Positions 53,663 to 63,600 are shown, counted from the first letter of the stretch. The stretch: 64,000 nucleotides of DNA from Pseudomonadota bacterium (GCA_021845905.1 JAJZVA010000004.1:122289-186288), one strand, 5' to 3'. Translations and numbers: made by a program. Notes: a model not told the origin generated them from the letters alone.

Positions 53663-53755
53663 TATTCACCGCAATATATGCGGTGAATGTAACTGATATT
53701 CACCGCAAAAGCAATGATATTCGCCGCATATATTGCGGCGAATATATAAGTTATT
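53663..53755. promoter_or_regulatory. Palindromic operator cluster before fic
   Basis: Two near-perfect palindromes, TATTCACCGCAATATATGCG with its mirror (53664-53688) and ATTCGCCGCATATATTGCGG with its mirror (about 53720-53744), plus two extra half sites (TATTCACCGCAAAA, about 53697; TATTCGCCGCAAAA, about 53752). The first palindrome overlaps the fic ribosome binding site. The winged helix at the C-terminus of the Fic protein is a candidate ligand. Confidence 0.65.
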
Positions 53756-53770
53756 CGCCGCAAAACCTAC

Positions 53771-53797
53771 GACCTTCAGGTTTTTTTCCTGAAGGTC
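53771..53797. repeat. Perfect 10-bp inverted repeat near the right end of element 2
   Basis: GACCTTCAGG-T7-CCTGAAGGTC. It could end transcription from the right or be part of the recombination region. Element 1 has no clear counterpart. Confidence 0.55.
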
Positions 53798-53809
53798 TAT
53801 AGCTCTTGA

Positions 53810-53875
53810 CTTGCACGGTTTCTTTCACGTATATAGTTTTTCAGATATTTCATGGTGAAATATCAGATAGTTAAC
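53810..53875. promoter_or_regulatory. Right-end recombination arm of element 2
   Basis: CTTGCACG and CTTTCACG, 12 bp apart (53810-53829), match the left-end CTTGCACG pair. TTTCATGGTGAAATATCAG (53848-53866) is shared with element 1. AGATAGTTAAC (53865-53875) is the inverted copy of 25741-25751. Confidence 0.65.
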
Positions 53876-53889
53876 TTGTCCTAGGTTTT

Positions 53890-53937
<48 letters not shown>

Positions 53938-53950
53938 CTTCTGAAGATAA

Positions 53951-53979
53951 AAGCCCTTGAAATTCAAGGGCTTTTTCTT
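53951..53979. terminator. Terminator just after att3
   Basis: AAGCCCTTGA/TCAAGGGCTT followed by TTTCTTTT. It is 15 bases after the tRNA-like end, where a tRNA terminator would be. Elements 1 and 2 lack it. It may be the original tRNA-fMet terminator displaced about 49 kb from the tRNA, or may belong to element 3. Confidence 0.8.
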
Positions 53980-54030
53980 TTGTCGGACATGACGCTTTTT
54001 CCAATAATATCCGTGTGATATACTAAAAAT

Positions 54031-54063
54031 AGCTAGCACGCAGCTAGCGCAAATTAGCGCACG
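54031..54063. promoter_or_regulatory. Triple direct repeat before the element 3 integrase
   Basis: AGCTAGCACGC, AGCTAGCGCAA and ATTAGCGCACG follow each other at 11-bp steps. They occupy the place of the paired 11-bp-spaced repeats in elements 1 and 2 and are candidate integrase arm sites. Confidence 0.55.
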
Positions 54064-54076
54064 AAAGGATACAGCC

Positions 54077-55642
54077 ATGGAATCGCATGAAATCCTCAAC
54101 GGCAAGGCCCGCCTTTACCGCCGCGCTGATTGCGACACGTGGTATTGCTCCACCTACTGGAAAAGCAAGAACCACCGCAAAAGCACCGGAGAAAAGGACT
54201 TTGAACAGGCCACGGTTTTTGCCGAGGACTGGTATCGGAAACTGACCGGAAAACCGAAATCAACCCCCAGAACGCCTCAGGCGTCTGTCAATGAGTCGGG
54301 TACCCACAAAATCCTTAACGGCAAGGTTCAGCTCTTCCGCAGGGCCGAGGACGGCCCTTGGCACTGTGCCGCCTCCTTCGGCGGCAGCACGCAGGTGCGG
54401 AAGAGCACCAAGGAGACCAGCCTCGCCTTGGCAAAGGAGATCGCCGAGGACTGGTATCTGGAAATGAAGGGTAAGGCCCGTGCGGGCCTGCTCGAAAAGG
54501 ACAAGACCTTTGCCGAGGCCGCCGAAAAATTTTCAGAGGAATACGAGGCTGTCACCAAAGGTCACCGTAGCCCCAAATGGGTGCAGGGACACAAGGACCG
54601 CATCCGCCTTCATCTTCTGCCGTACTTTGGCAATAAACCCCTTCCTGAAATTTCCGCTGGAGTCGCGCAGGAATACCGTGCCCAGCGTATGACGGAACCT
54701 CAAAACTGGAAAGAAGAACAATTCGCCTTGCTCAAGGCTCAACTCAAAAAGAAAAATAAAGGGATGGACGACAAGGCGCATAAAAGCGCCGAGTCCGAGA
54801 TTGTGGTGCCGGAATGGAATCCTCCGGCACGCAATACCATTCATAATGAAATCGTCACTCTCAGCATGATCCTGAAAACTGCCCATCGTCATGGATGGAT
54901 AGGGCAGGTGCCGGACTTGTCCGACCCCTACCGTCGGCAGAGCAAGATCGAGCACCACCCTTGGTTTACTCCCAACGAATACAAACAGCTTTACGAGGCG
55001 ACGCGGAAGAATGCCGCCGATCCGAAAAGTCCGCGTTACAAATGGCACGCGGAACAATTGCATGACTTCGTCCTGTTCATGGCAAACACCGGCTTGCGCC
55101 CGGACGAAGTCAGCCTGCTCCAGTTCCGCGACGTGGAAATCGTAGATGATGCCTATACCGGCGAGCGTATCCTTGAGATCGAAGTGCATGGCAAGCGCGG
55201 CGTCGGCTATTGCAAGTCCATGCCCGGAGCCGTGATTCCCTTCGAGCGCTTGCGCGACCGCGAGCGTTCTAAAACCGTGACAACGGATGATGGAAAAACG
55301 ACGGAGGTGACTGGCGCGCCCGAACCGAACGACCTTCTGTTCCCGAACGAATTTAAAAAGATGTTCAACAACCTCATGGAAGAAAATGACCTGAAGTTTG
55401 ACCGCCACGGCAAACCCCGCACGGCCTACAGCCTGCGGCACAGCTATATCTGCTTCCGCCTGCTGGAAGGGGCGGACATATATCAGGTAGCTAAAAACTG
55501 CCGGACATCTGTAGAGATGATCGAGAAACACTATGCCGCGCACCTCAAGGACATGATCGACACGTCCTTGGTCAACGTGCGCAAGCCGAAGCGGCAGGGC
55601 GGACGACAAGCCCGTGAGGATGTGGTAGAAAGGGATTTGTGA
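54077..55642 (+). CDS. Tyrosine recombinase (integrase) of element 3 with duplicated N-terminal domain
   Basis: A 521-residue integrase. Residues about 5-60 (ILNGKARLYRRADCDTWYCS) and 75-135 (ILNGKVQLFRRAEDGPWHCA) are two copies of the arm-binding-type domain that occurs once in the other two integrases. An insert of about 30 residues (QFALLKAQLKKKNKGMDDKA) lies in the core-binding domain. Catalytic landmarks are TGLRPDE, SLRHSYICFRLLEG and IEKHYAAHL. The ATG at 54077 follows GAAAGGATACAGCC. The reading frame is intact, so it may still be active. Confidence 0.92.
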   Translation: MESHEILNGKARLYRRADCDTWYCSTYWKSKNHRKSTGEKDFEQATVFAEDWYRKLTGKPKSTPRTPQASVNESGTHKILNGKVQLFRRAEDGPWHCAASFGGSTQVRKSTKETSLALAKEIAEDWYLEMKGKARAGLLEKDKTFAEAAEKFSEEYEAVTKGHRSPKWVQGHKDRIRLHLLPYFGNKPLPEISAGVAQEYRAQRMTEPQNWKEEQFALLKAQLKKKNKGMDDKAHKSAESEIVVPEWNPPARNTIHNEIVTLSMILKTAHRHGWIGQVPDLSDPYRRQSKIEHHPWFTPNEYKQLYEATRKNAADPKSPRYKWHAEQLHDFVLFMANTGLRPDEVSLLQFRDVEIVDDAYTGERILEIEVHGKRGVGYCKSMPGAVIPFERLRDRERSKTVTTDDGKTTEVTGAPEPNDLLFPNEFKKMFNNLMEENDLKFDRHGKPRTAYSLRHSYICFRLLEGADIYQVAKNCRTSVEMIEKHYAAHLKDMIDTSLVNVRKPKRQGGRQAREDVVERDL

Positions 55643-55753
55643 AGACAAATCCCAGAAAAGGGGGCAGCCCTCCCTAAATACCTGCAAATGGGGAAAGTAA
55701 GATTGACGTTAAAAAATACGTGACGTATCGTGCAGATGAAAGGCGGATTTTTC

Positions 55754-56659
55754 ATGCGTCTCTTTATAAAAAAATTTTACGGATTTTCTCCTTCTACCAT
55801 TCCCGTTATTACCTTCAGTCAAATTGGTAGCAGAAATAGTCTTCTAAACCGAGCACAACACGGAGACCGCATCGTGTTTGTTGCTGTAAAATCTGATGAG
55901 CATGTTCATAAGGAAGAGCGGGGAAAAATTCTCGGCATGGCCGAAATTGGTAGAGAAAAAGTTCGCACGCTCGATATGATTTCCGACCCATCAATCATTA
56001 ATAAGAAGTATTTTTTGCCAAATGGTGATTTCATGTGGCCCGAGGGTATCCCGATGCTTCGTGCATGGAAATTTACGCCGCCAGTAAATCGACTAGATAT
56101 TCTAAATAAAGCAGCTATTGATTCTCAAGCTACAAGACAAAACGCCATTCTTTTGTCAGAGGAAGATCAGGAAAAAATACTTTCTCTCCCCTCAGAAGAA
56201 GTTAAATTACCCCCCACTATTGTGCTAAACAAACAGCGCTTACGCGCTCAGATACTCAGCCCTGAATTTAATGAAAAATGGGGCAAGGATGTTGCACGTA
56301 TGGCAGAGACCATACGTAATACAGTCGCAAATTCGAATGGGCAAGAAGTCAATAAAACTGTGAAAATAAAAGATATGAGCTTTGCTTCAGACACAGATCT
56401 TCAACTATTCCTCCGAGAAAAAATTGAAGAGCAGAATGGCAGATGCGCGATTACAGGGCATCCGCTTATGCCGCATCAGCCAGAATCTTGGTTTGCACCA
56501 AGTGCAGATCGCATTGATAGCGATGGTCATTATACTCCAGACAATATACAAATCGTCTCCAAGGCTGCTAATAGAGCAAAAAGTGATATTGCACCTGATA
56601 AGGTACAAGTTTTCTTTGAGGCGCTTCAGTTTTATGATCCGTCTATTGATACGGATTGA
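55754..56659 (+). CDS. EVE-like/HNH endonuclease, probable modification-dependent restriction enzyme
   Basis: About 301 residues from the ATG at 55754 (AAAGGCGG upstream); an in-frame ATG at 55736 would add six. The N-terminal 110 residues (IPVITFSQIGSRNSLLNRAQ, then GDRIVFVAVKS, GKILGMAEIGREKV) resemble a PUA/EVE-type fold that reads modified bases. The C-terminal part is an HNH nuclease: CAITGHPLM, SADRIDSDGHYTPDNIQIVS, KAANRAKSD. EVE-HNH enzymes are known to cut DNA with 5-methyl- or hydroxymethylcytosine. It occupies the post-integrase slot held by GIY-YIG in element 2. AT-rich. Confidence 0.75.
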   Translation: MRLFIKKFYGFSPSTIPVITFSQIGSRNSLLNRAQHGDRIVFVAVKSDEHVHKEERGKILGMAEIGREKVRTLDMISDPSIINKKYFLPNGDFMWPEGIPMLRAWKFTPPVNRLDILNKAAIDSQATRQNAILLSEEDQEKILSLPSEEVKLPPTIVLNKQRLRAQILSPEFNEKWGKDVARMAETIRNTVANSNGQEVNKTVKIKDMSFASDTDLQLFLREKIEEQNGRCAITGHPLMPHQPESWFAPSADRIDSDGHYTPDNIQIVSKAANRAKSDIAPDKVQVFFEALQFYDPSIDTD

Positions 56660-56710
56660 ATTCTTAATCATTTTCCTCGGCTTCCGATTGAACAATGATT
56701 TGAAGACATA

Positions 56711-56738
56711 AAAGGTGCGCGGCCAGTCCGCGCACCTT
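56711..56738. terminator. Hairpin between the nuclease gene and the small reverse gene
   Basis: AAAGGTGCGCGG/CCGCGCACCTTT, nearly the same as at 27503-27528. Confidence 0.7.
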
Positions 56739-56750
56739 TCGTAAGGCTTC

Positions 56751-56948
56751 CTAGAAACGCAGCGCGTGAGGCCGACGCACTTGTTTTCTGCGAAGAACCG
56801 TCTGGATGTTCGCGAGCGTGATCGTCGTCAGCGGGCATTGCGCCGCCGAGAGATTGCGACGGGTTAGATCGGCGATAATGCTGTGATACAGCGCATGCAG
56901 TTGCGCTTCGGTCATGTGTTCGAGTTCTTCTTTCGTGATGATAAACAT
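56751..56948 (-). CDS. Conserved small element protein (65 aa), copy 3
   Basis: MFIITKEELEHMTEAQLHAL begins a close homologue of the 27538-27735 protein, with the same central helix (LTRRNLSAAQCPL) and basic end (VLRRKQVRRPHALRF). CAGGAGCAGAAA precedes the ATG. Its conservation in a degenerate element suggests that it still matters or was lost from use only recently. Function unknown. Confidence 0.8.
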   Translation of the reverse strand: MFIITKEELEHMTEAQLHALYHSIIADLTRRNLSAAQCPLTTITLANIQTVLRRKQVRRPHALRF

Positions 56949-57029
56949 TTTCTGCTCCTGTCTTTTCCGGCCACGACCATCGCGGCCTCATGTGGCAGAC
57001 AGGTCAGCGCGTTCGGTTGCACGCACTCG

Positions 57030-57066
57030 ATGAAACGCAGTGGAGAAGCCCTTCAGGGCTTGCGTC
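57030..57066 (-). promoter_or_regulatory. Conserved hairpin upstream of the small gene, copy 3
   Basis: TGAAACGCAGTGGAGAAGCC, then the stem AGCCCT/AGGGCT and TTGCGTC; matches copies 1 and 2. Between this and leader 4 (57067-57250) I see no gene. Confidence 0.6.
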
Positions 57067-57249
57067 GATAAATCCGAACCGATGCAGGATGCAAATGGAC
57101 AGGCCGTGACGTGGCAGGAGTGTCAGGGGCAGTACGCAGTCATTACGTAGAAGAAAAACGTAGTCTCAATGAACAGGCTATAGAGCGAGGGTGCTGTATC
57201 CGGCGTTTAACCCTTTTACGATTTACATTCCCCCGTCATGCAATCTTCA

Positions 57250-57395
57250 GCCCCCTGCCATAAGCTGGCGCTTCATGCGTCAACAAAAAAATCGGTTCCT
57301 CCGGAGGCCCCTCCAATTTTTGTGTATGACGCCGCGCCCGCTACATGGCGGACGGGAGGCATCGCCCGACAGGGTAATGCAAACAAAGGAGAACG
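57250..57395 (+). ncRNA. Structured leader, copy 4 (before ardA)
   Basis: The arms are at 57277-57295 and 57313-57332 (GCGTCA/TGACGC; ACAAAAAAATCGG/CCAATTTTTGTGT), with most of the inner stem changed in step compared with copy 1. The loop is short, as in copy 3. GGGAGGCATCGCCCGACAGGG follows, then AAAGGAGA and ardA. Confidence 0.7.
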
Positions 57396-57397
57396 CC

Positions 57398-57904
57398 ATG
57401 ACAACCCTCTTCGCCCAGCCATACGACATTTCCGCTACAGGATTTTACTTCGACAGCGCGGAAGACTACGCGCAAAAAGCCGCCAAAAACTTCAATCCTT
57501 ACGGCAGTCTTGTTGAAGAATACGAGTTGCAATTCATCGACGGCGAGAGCATCGACTCAAACCTGTTCCACGCGCTCGACGTTGGTCAGTGCAATTTTCC
57601 GGCCTACTTAGAGGCTTGCGACACATGGGACGAGCACCAGAAGCAGAAGGTTATCCTCGCGGTCGGAGAGTGCGGTTATACATTCATCCTCGGCACCGAC
57701 GATCCGGACAATCTCGACGTGGATATTTACCAAGTCGAAAGTCTGAAGGAACTGGCCGAACAATTCGTGGACGAGGGTCTGTTTGGCGAGATACCCGCGT
57801 CAATCCAGAGCTATCTGGACTACGACGCCATCGCCCGCGACCTTGGCATGGATTACACCGAAACCCTGATTGTGGGTGAGAGGCTGGTTTATAGGTGCGG
57901 GTAG
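57398..57904 (+). CDS. ardA: ArdA antirestriction protein, element 3
   Basis: 168 residues, the same length as the element 1 copy and about three-quarters identical (MTTLFAQPYDISATGFYFDS; LKELAEQFVDEGLFGEIPAS; LDYDAIARDLGMDYTETLI). It is an acidic DNA mimic against type I restriction. The ATG at 57398 follows AAAGGAGAACGCC directly behind leader 4, with no intervening small gene. Confidence 0.88.
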   Translation: MTTLFAQPYDISATGFYFDSAEDYAQKAAKNFNPYGSLVEEYELQFIDGESIDSNLFHALDVGQCNFPAYLEACDTWDEHQKQKVILAVGECGYTFILGTDDPDNLDVDIYQVESLKELAEQFVDEGLFGEIPASIQSYLDYDAIARDLGMDYTETLIVGERLVYRCG

Positions 57905-57976
57905 ATAATAAAAAAGTAGATTACTTCTGAATAAATTTATGGAGACTTCATATCTGCCCATGGTAATAACATTATT

Positions 57977-59248
57977 ATGAAAGCCGTGAAAATAAAACTG
58001 CCTTTTGGACTTAATTTAAATAACGTTCTTGCCCACATTCTTGATGTAGAAAATGGTAAGAAATGTGGTTGTGTCTGTCCATCCTGTCGGTCTCCGCTGA
58101 TTGCAGCCAACAACGGCCATGTAAAACAAGCCCACTTTAAACATGCCGTTGAGACTGCATGTGATGGTGGATGGGAAAGCACCATTCATCTGGCCGCCAA
58201 GCAGATCATAATAGAAAGGAAAAGCATAACTCTTTCAAAATACACTTCCGTTGTATCTGGAATAGATTCAATGGGCATAAAACATATAGAAAAGAAAAAT
58301 ATTGTGCCAAAAGGAAAGGTCATCAAATTTGATTCTGTAGAAGAGGAAGTAGGGCTTTCTGGAATGAAAGTTGATATATTGGCAATGAAAGAGGCTAAGC
58401 CACTTATCATTGAAATCCTTTACAGGCATAAAGTTGAAAATCAGAAAATTTTAAAAATAGCTGAGGCTGATATATCAGCCATTGAAATCAATTTATCCGA
58501 CGTGACGCCAGATGATGTTCTTGACTGGGAAACTTTCTGGTCATGCATCAATGATCCGAAACGTATTCAATGGTTATATAATACGAGAGAACTTGCCCTC
58601 AAAATGAGCCTTGAAAATCAGCTCGCGCTAAAAATACAGCAGGCAGAGAAGGAATATGAACAAGAAAGAATCAAAGAACAGAAACGGATACAGAAAGAAA
58701 AATCCCAGCTTGTGAATGCGCTAAAGGACTTAAAGGTTCTATGCAGTAGTAAATATATAGCACAACTCAAGAAGGGTGCAGAAATACACCCTTCATGGAA
58801 GGTGACTAGACAATATCTTCCTATTCCTTGGCAAGAGTTGCCGGAGTTTCTTAATGTAGAAGTTACTAATGGAGATTGGATTTTTGGTTGTGACAGGCGT
58901 ATCTGGCAAGCGGCATTTTACAGTGCTTTTATCTGCTACAGTGGCAAGCCATTTTCTATTAGGGCGGTTGATGATTGGTTGCAAAACAAAGCAGGATGCA
59001 AAGTCTCTTCTTGTGTAAAAAATGTAGGAATATATGGCCGCCTCTACCCTGAACTTGTTCCCGCTGACATTTCAAGCCGCTTGCCATCGTCATGGGAAAC
59101 TCTCAAGGCCTATTTTCGGCATTTACAGGATTTGGGAATGCTGGATTTTTTAGGTCCTGACCGTGCGTACAGAGGAAGTAAGTGGTTTCAGGTTGTAAGC
59201 AAGGAGCCTAAAAAGTCGAAAAACACTTCAGATAGCGTTCCATTTTAG
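57977..59248 (+). CDS. CoiA-like nuclease-domain protein
   Basis: A 423-residue protein. The start carries a Cys pair and His cluster (CVCPSCRSPLIAANNGHVKQ, then AHFKHAVETACDGGWESTIH), and a D...E-x-L active site follows (MKVDILAMKEAKPLIIEILY), as in CoiA-like PD-(D/E)XK proteins. A Lys/Glu coiled coil (about 215-250) and a C-terminal domain of unknown type (WKVTRQYLPIPWQELPEF) follow. CoiA acts in DNA uptake, but CoiA-like proteins also occur in mobile elements and defence loci. AT-rich. The end abuts the relaxase remnant. Confidence 0.7.
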   Translation: MKAVKIKLPFGLNLNNVLAHILDVENGKKCGCVCPSCRSPLIAANNGHVKQAHFKHAVETACDGGWESTIHLAAKQIIIERKSITLSKYTSVVSGIDSMGIKHIEKKNIVPKGKVIKFDSVEEEVGLSGMKVDILAMKEAKPLIIEILYRHKVENQKILKIAEADISAIEINLSDVTPDDVLDWETFWSCINDPKRIQWLYNTRELALKMSLENQLALKIQQAEKEYEQERIKEQKRIQKEKSQLVNALKDLKVLCSSKYIAQLKKGAEIHPSWKVTRQYLPIPWQELPEFLNVEVTNGDWIFGCDRRIWQAAFYSAFICYSGKPFSIRAVDDWLQNKAGCKVSSCVKNVGIYGRLYPELVPADISSRLPSSWETLKAYFRHLQDLGMLDFLGPDRAYRGSKWFQVVSKEPKKSKNTSDSVPF

Positions 59249-59643
59249 GAATGGCTTGTATTAGCTAATAGCGCACTCCTCACAAGCGCGGCGCGAGTCT
59301 CGGCCTCGTTCAGGGTGCGGACTTTTTTATATGCGCCCGTGGCTTTGTGCCAGATGCCCTTGAACCCGCGCGGCAGGCGTGCCGCCCGCGCACGGGTTTC
59401 CTGCGCCCAGCGCTTTTCTTGCCGTTCTATCAGCGCGGCGCGTTCTGTGCGCTGATGATGGACAAGAAGGCGGATTTCCCGCACCAGAGGTGCGCGAACG
59501 TCTTTTGCCCGCCGCTTGGCGTCGGCGAGATATTTTTGCAAATTCTCGCCCATGCGCTCGGCGAGATAAGCCTTTGCCTGATCGACCGTGGGCAGGGCTT
59601 CCGGCTTGCCCAAGCGGGCTTTTAGTTCCCGCGTGCCAATACT
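59245..59643 (-). pseudogene. Internal fragment of a relaxase gene
   Basis: The frame encodes IGTRELKARLGKPEALP, then DAKRRAKDVRAPLVREIRLL and LPRGFKGIWHKATGAYKKV, matching roughly residues 240-370 of the element 1 and 2 relaxases. The HUH nuclease domain, the C-terminal half and mobC are missing. On the right the sequence passes straight into the oriT-like region. Element 3 therefore cannot make its own relaxase. Confidence 0.9.
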
Positions 59644-59644
59644 T

Positions 59645-60600
59645 TCAGGCTATCAAGCGTTCATTAACCAAAGTTTAAAAAGAGTTACTGACGCACCGCA
59701 ACAATAGTATCTAAAACTACCCTTCATCCATTGACGAAACATCCGTCAAAGCGTAAGGATAAGGCAGGTTAAGCACGTGAATCCTCAACCGGATTTCCGC
59801 CCGAAACCCTAAGTAAACTGCGGCTTTCGCCGCCCCGCCAGAGGCGGGTAATAAAGTTTCAAAGAATATTTTTCTGAAGACCCGCGCTCCGCGCGGAATG
59901 GCAAGCTGTGGATGGTGACACCTGAAACTGGCGTTTCGAGTCGTCCCATCCCGAGCTTGGCAAGGAAGGGAAATGCCGCCGCCTGACGGCGACCTGTTTT
60001 CCCTTCCGTTGCATCCTTCCCTGCCTGACGCAGAACAGAGCGCCGCCCTTGCGGGCGACCGTCCTGTATCATGCCCGAGCCACTCCCGCACCGCACACCG
60101 TAACAGGCATACCCGCATATGTCCGTTACTTGGGTTGCTTCCGTGGCAGAGGCCATGACCGCCGATATGCAGTATGGCCTCATCTGGCCTTCCGGCCATG
60201 AACCGTTGCGGCCTGTTCAATCTGCCCGTTCGGGGGAGCGTTCCATGCAATGCTCATCCGCATTGCATCCCCCGAAACCCCATGACCCAAGGAGCGTGCC
60301 TGCCCCTTCGGAAACCCAGACCGAAGTTTTATCTGCTTCCGCCTGTTTGAAGGGGCGCGGGCATTTATCAGGTATGCGCGGCGTCATCCCGAAAAGCTTT
60401 AAAGGGTGTTCTGGCCGTACCCTTTAAAACCCCAAGGCCGCCCATGCGGGCACCAAAATATCATTGAAATTTTATTGCCTGCATAGGCGCAACCGTGCTG
60501 CCGATTGAGCACAGGTCAGGGCGATGTCTCTCTCCGACACCCCATAGATTCAAGGGTGTTTCTGTCCTTGAAAATCCAGACCGGAAGGGGAATTCCGCTC
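59645..60600. other. oriT-like region of element 3 (conserved, non-coding)
   Basis: It shares TTCAGGCTATCAAGCGTTCA (as at 13435), TTAAGCACGTGAATCC, AAACTGCGGCTTTC, ATAAAGTTTCAAAGAATATT (59850-59869), GGCAAGCTGTG, the hairpin GGAAGGGAAA/TTTTCCCTTCC (59964-60007) and GTTGCATCCTTCCC. A stem ATGCAATG/GCATTGCAT at 60245-60268 resembles the loop stems of leaders 1 and 2. Hairpins of the AAAGGGT-loop-ACCCTTT kind lie at 60290-60320, 60402-60426 and 60552-60575. No gene is seen. Confidence 0.6.
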
Positions 60601-60636
60601 TCTCTTTGGATACCCATCGATCAGCCTTTAATATTT

Positions 60637-63600
60637 TCACCCTTTCAGCCGTCGTGCGAGGTAAAGCGCGGGAATAAGATTGGTGCTCAGGAGCGCGCTC
60701 CAGAGCACGCCGCCCATGATCACGATAGCGAGCCCCTGTTCTGGCGCTGCGCCCGCTCCGAGACCCAGCGCCGTCGGCAGCATGCCCAGCACCGCTGTCG
60801 CTGTGGTAAGGGCGATCGGGCGGAAGCGCGCACGCACCGCCTCCTCGACCGCTGATTTAACGTCCATGCCGTCCTTTTCATTGCGGCGTGCGCGGTAGAG
60901 CAGAACGATGCCGTGATTGAGACTGACGCCGACGAGCGTGAGAAACGCGATTAACCCCGTGGCGTTGAGCCCCACGCCGCTGACGACGAGTGCTGCCGCG
61001 CCGCCGGTCAAGGCCAGCGGCATTTGCAGCAGCAGCAAACCGGGCACGAGAAATCCATCGAACTGCAAGGCCATGATCCCGGCCATCAGTGCCAGCGCGG
61101 CAACGAGCGCCGCGACAAGGCTCAACGCCGCCTGCTCCAGTTCAGGATACAACCCGCCGAAAGCGATGCGATCACCCTGCGGCAATTGCACGCTCCGCAA
61201 CGCCTGTTTCGCGGCGGCGATAACGCTACCCAGCGGCGCTGTCGGTGTGGCAAGGATGTCGAGCATGCGCGTGCCATCAAGGTGGCGGATCAGGTTCGGG
61301 CGACTGACGAGTTTCAGCTTTGCAAGGCCGCCGAGCGGCGTCCATCCCTGCGGCGTTTTGACGGGCAGCTGCGCCAGATCATGCGGCGATTTTTGCGTTG
61401 CGTCAGTGAGGCGTACATAGAGTGCAAGCGGCACATTGCCGCTTGGTACAAGCGCCGCCGTTTCTCCGTGGAGCAGAGGGCGAATCTGCGCATAGAGCGC
61501 GGCGGGCGCGAGATGCGCAGCGGTCAGGGCCGTCATATCCGGAGTCAGTTGAATCGTGCTCACCGGATAGGCGTCATTATTGAAAACGCCGGCGAGTCCG
61601 GGCACGCCGTGCAATTGCGCGGCGATTTTTTTCGCAAGTTTGCGCAAGCCCGCGATACTGTTGCCGAAGACGTGGAGCACGAACGGTTGCGGCAGACCGG
61701 ACAGGCTTTCTCCTGTGCGCTCGATCGTCGGGGTATCAATGCCTGACTGAACGTCCGTCATGCGGCTTTCCTTCAGAAGACGTGCGCTGATGGCGTCAAG
61801 ATTGTTGGCATCGACGCCGGGTTTCAGCGTAATCTCCATTTCCCCCGCGTAGGCGGGTTCCGTGTAGGCGGTGTCGGAAGCTGAGCCTATGCGGGCGTAA
61901 ACGTGATCGACGACGGGATCGGATCTCAGTTTCTGCGTGATGTGATCGACCGCCGCGCGCGTATCGGGGAGCGACGTACCCGGCGGCAGGCTGAAGCTCT
62001 CCAGCAGAACGCCTTCGTTCGGCAATGGCAGGAAGTTGATTGGCACAAGCACCAGTCCCGCAAGACTGGCGAACAAAAAGACCACGCAGGCGAAAAGGCT
62101 TAAGCGCGGTCTGCGCGCGACGGCATGAAACAGCCTTTCATTCAAAATCCGCAGTTTCGGAAGAAAGGTGCTTTCCCGCGCGGCGGCGCGCGTTTTGATG
62201 AAGCCGAGGCCCAGCGGAATCAGCGTGAGTGACACGAACAGTGACGCGAGCAGCGCGAATGTCATGGCGAGCGCGAAGGGGATGAAGAACAATCCCGCAA
62301 GCCCGCCGACAGCGAGCAGCGGCAAAAAGACCGAAACGGTGGTAAGCGTGCCGGTGACGTCGGGGCTGGCGATGTCTTTCAAGCCCTCGGCTACGCTTTC
62401 CTGTGCGCCCGCGCCTTGCTCGCGGCGGTGCTGGATGCTTTCAAGCACGATGATGGCGTCGTCGGCCAGCAACCCGACCGCGACAGTGAGCGCCCCAAGC
62501 GTGATAAGGTTGAGGCTTTGTCCCGCCGCGTGCAGCAGGCCGATGCCCATCAGCAAGGACATGGGGATACTTAGGGCGAGCAGCCACACGCCGCGGCCAA
62601 AGCCAAGCGCGAGCAGCAGCGCACCAATGGCAAGCAGGCCGCCGAGCACGAGGTTGCGGCCCAGATCGCGACCGATCAGATGCACCAGATAACCCTGATT
62701 GTAGATGCGCACCCATTTCACGCCTTCGGGCAGCGCGCCCGCCGTTTCGGTCAGCGTCTTTTGCACCGCGCGTGTCACGGGTAGCGTGCCCGCGCCCGGC
62801 TGTTTCAGGATCGTGAGCGCGATGGACGCATGCCCGTCGAGCAGAACGGCATTGTGCGTCGGCACACCTGCGCGCACGACGTGCGCGAGCGCGCCGAGCG
62901 GAATCATGCGCCCTTGCGCGTTCGTCACGGAAATTGCGGCAAGATCGTTTATATGTTGCGGCAGATTCTGAATTTCTATGGGAACGTCCTGATGACCTGC
63001 CGTAATATATCCTCCGGAAGCGCGGACGACGGATTGCTTCAGGGCGGCCATGATCGCCGTGACGGTCACGCCGTATCTGTGCAGGGCGGCAAGATCGGGC
63101 TGTACCCATAAAGCTTCTCGCCCCGCGCCATAGACTTCGACCCGCTGCACGCCGGAAAGCGCGCGCAAGGCGGGGACGACGGTGGCGCGGATAGCGTTCT
63201 CCGCTTCCGCTGGCGCGACATTGGCCGGAATTATCGCCGCATAATCCGCCACCTCGTTGATGGCGTTGCCCATGATGTTCACTTGCGGATGCGCGTCGGA
63301 CGGCAATCCGCTGCGCGCCCGGTCGATCGCGCCGTTGACGGCAAGCAGGTCTGCCGCCGCCTGCGTTCCCTGCCGGAAACGTACGTCGATTTCCACCGTG
63401 CCGCCACCCATCGTCGAGTGCACGGAAGAAACGTCCGGCAGCGAGAGAATTTGCCCTTCGAGCGGGCGTATGATTTCGGTTTCAAGAGCCGTCGCCGGAG
63501 CGCCGGAGCGGTGGACGACGACAGAAATCTGCGGAAAGCCGAAACGCGGAAGAACTTCCACCGGCGTGACGAAAAGCGCATGCAGACCGTAAACCGCGAG

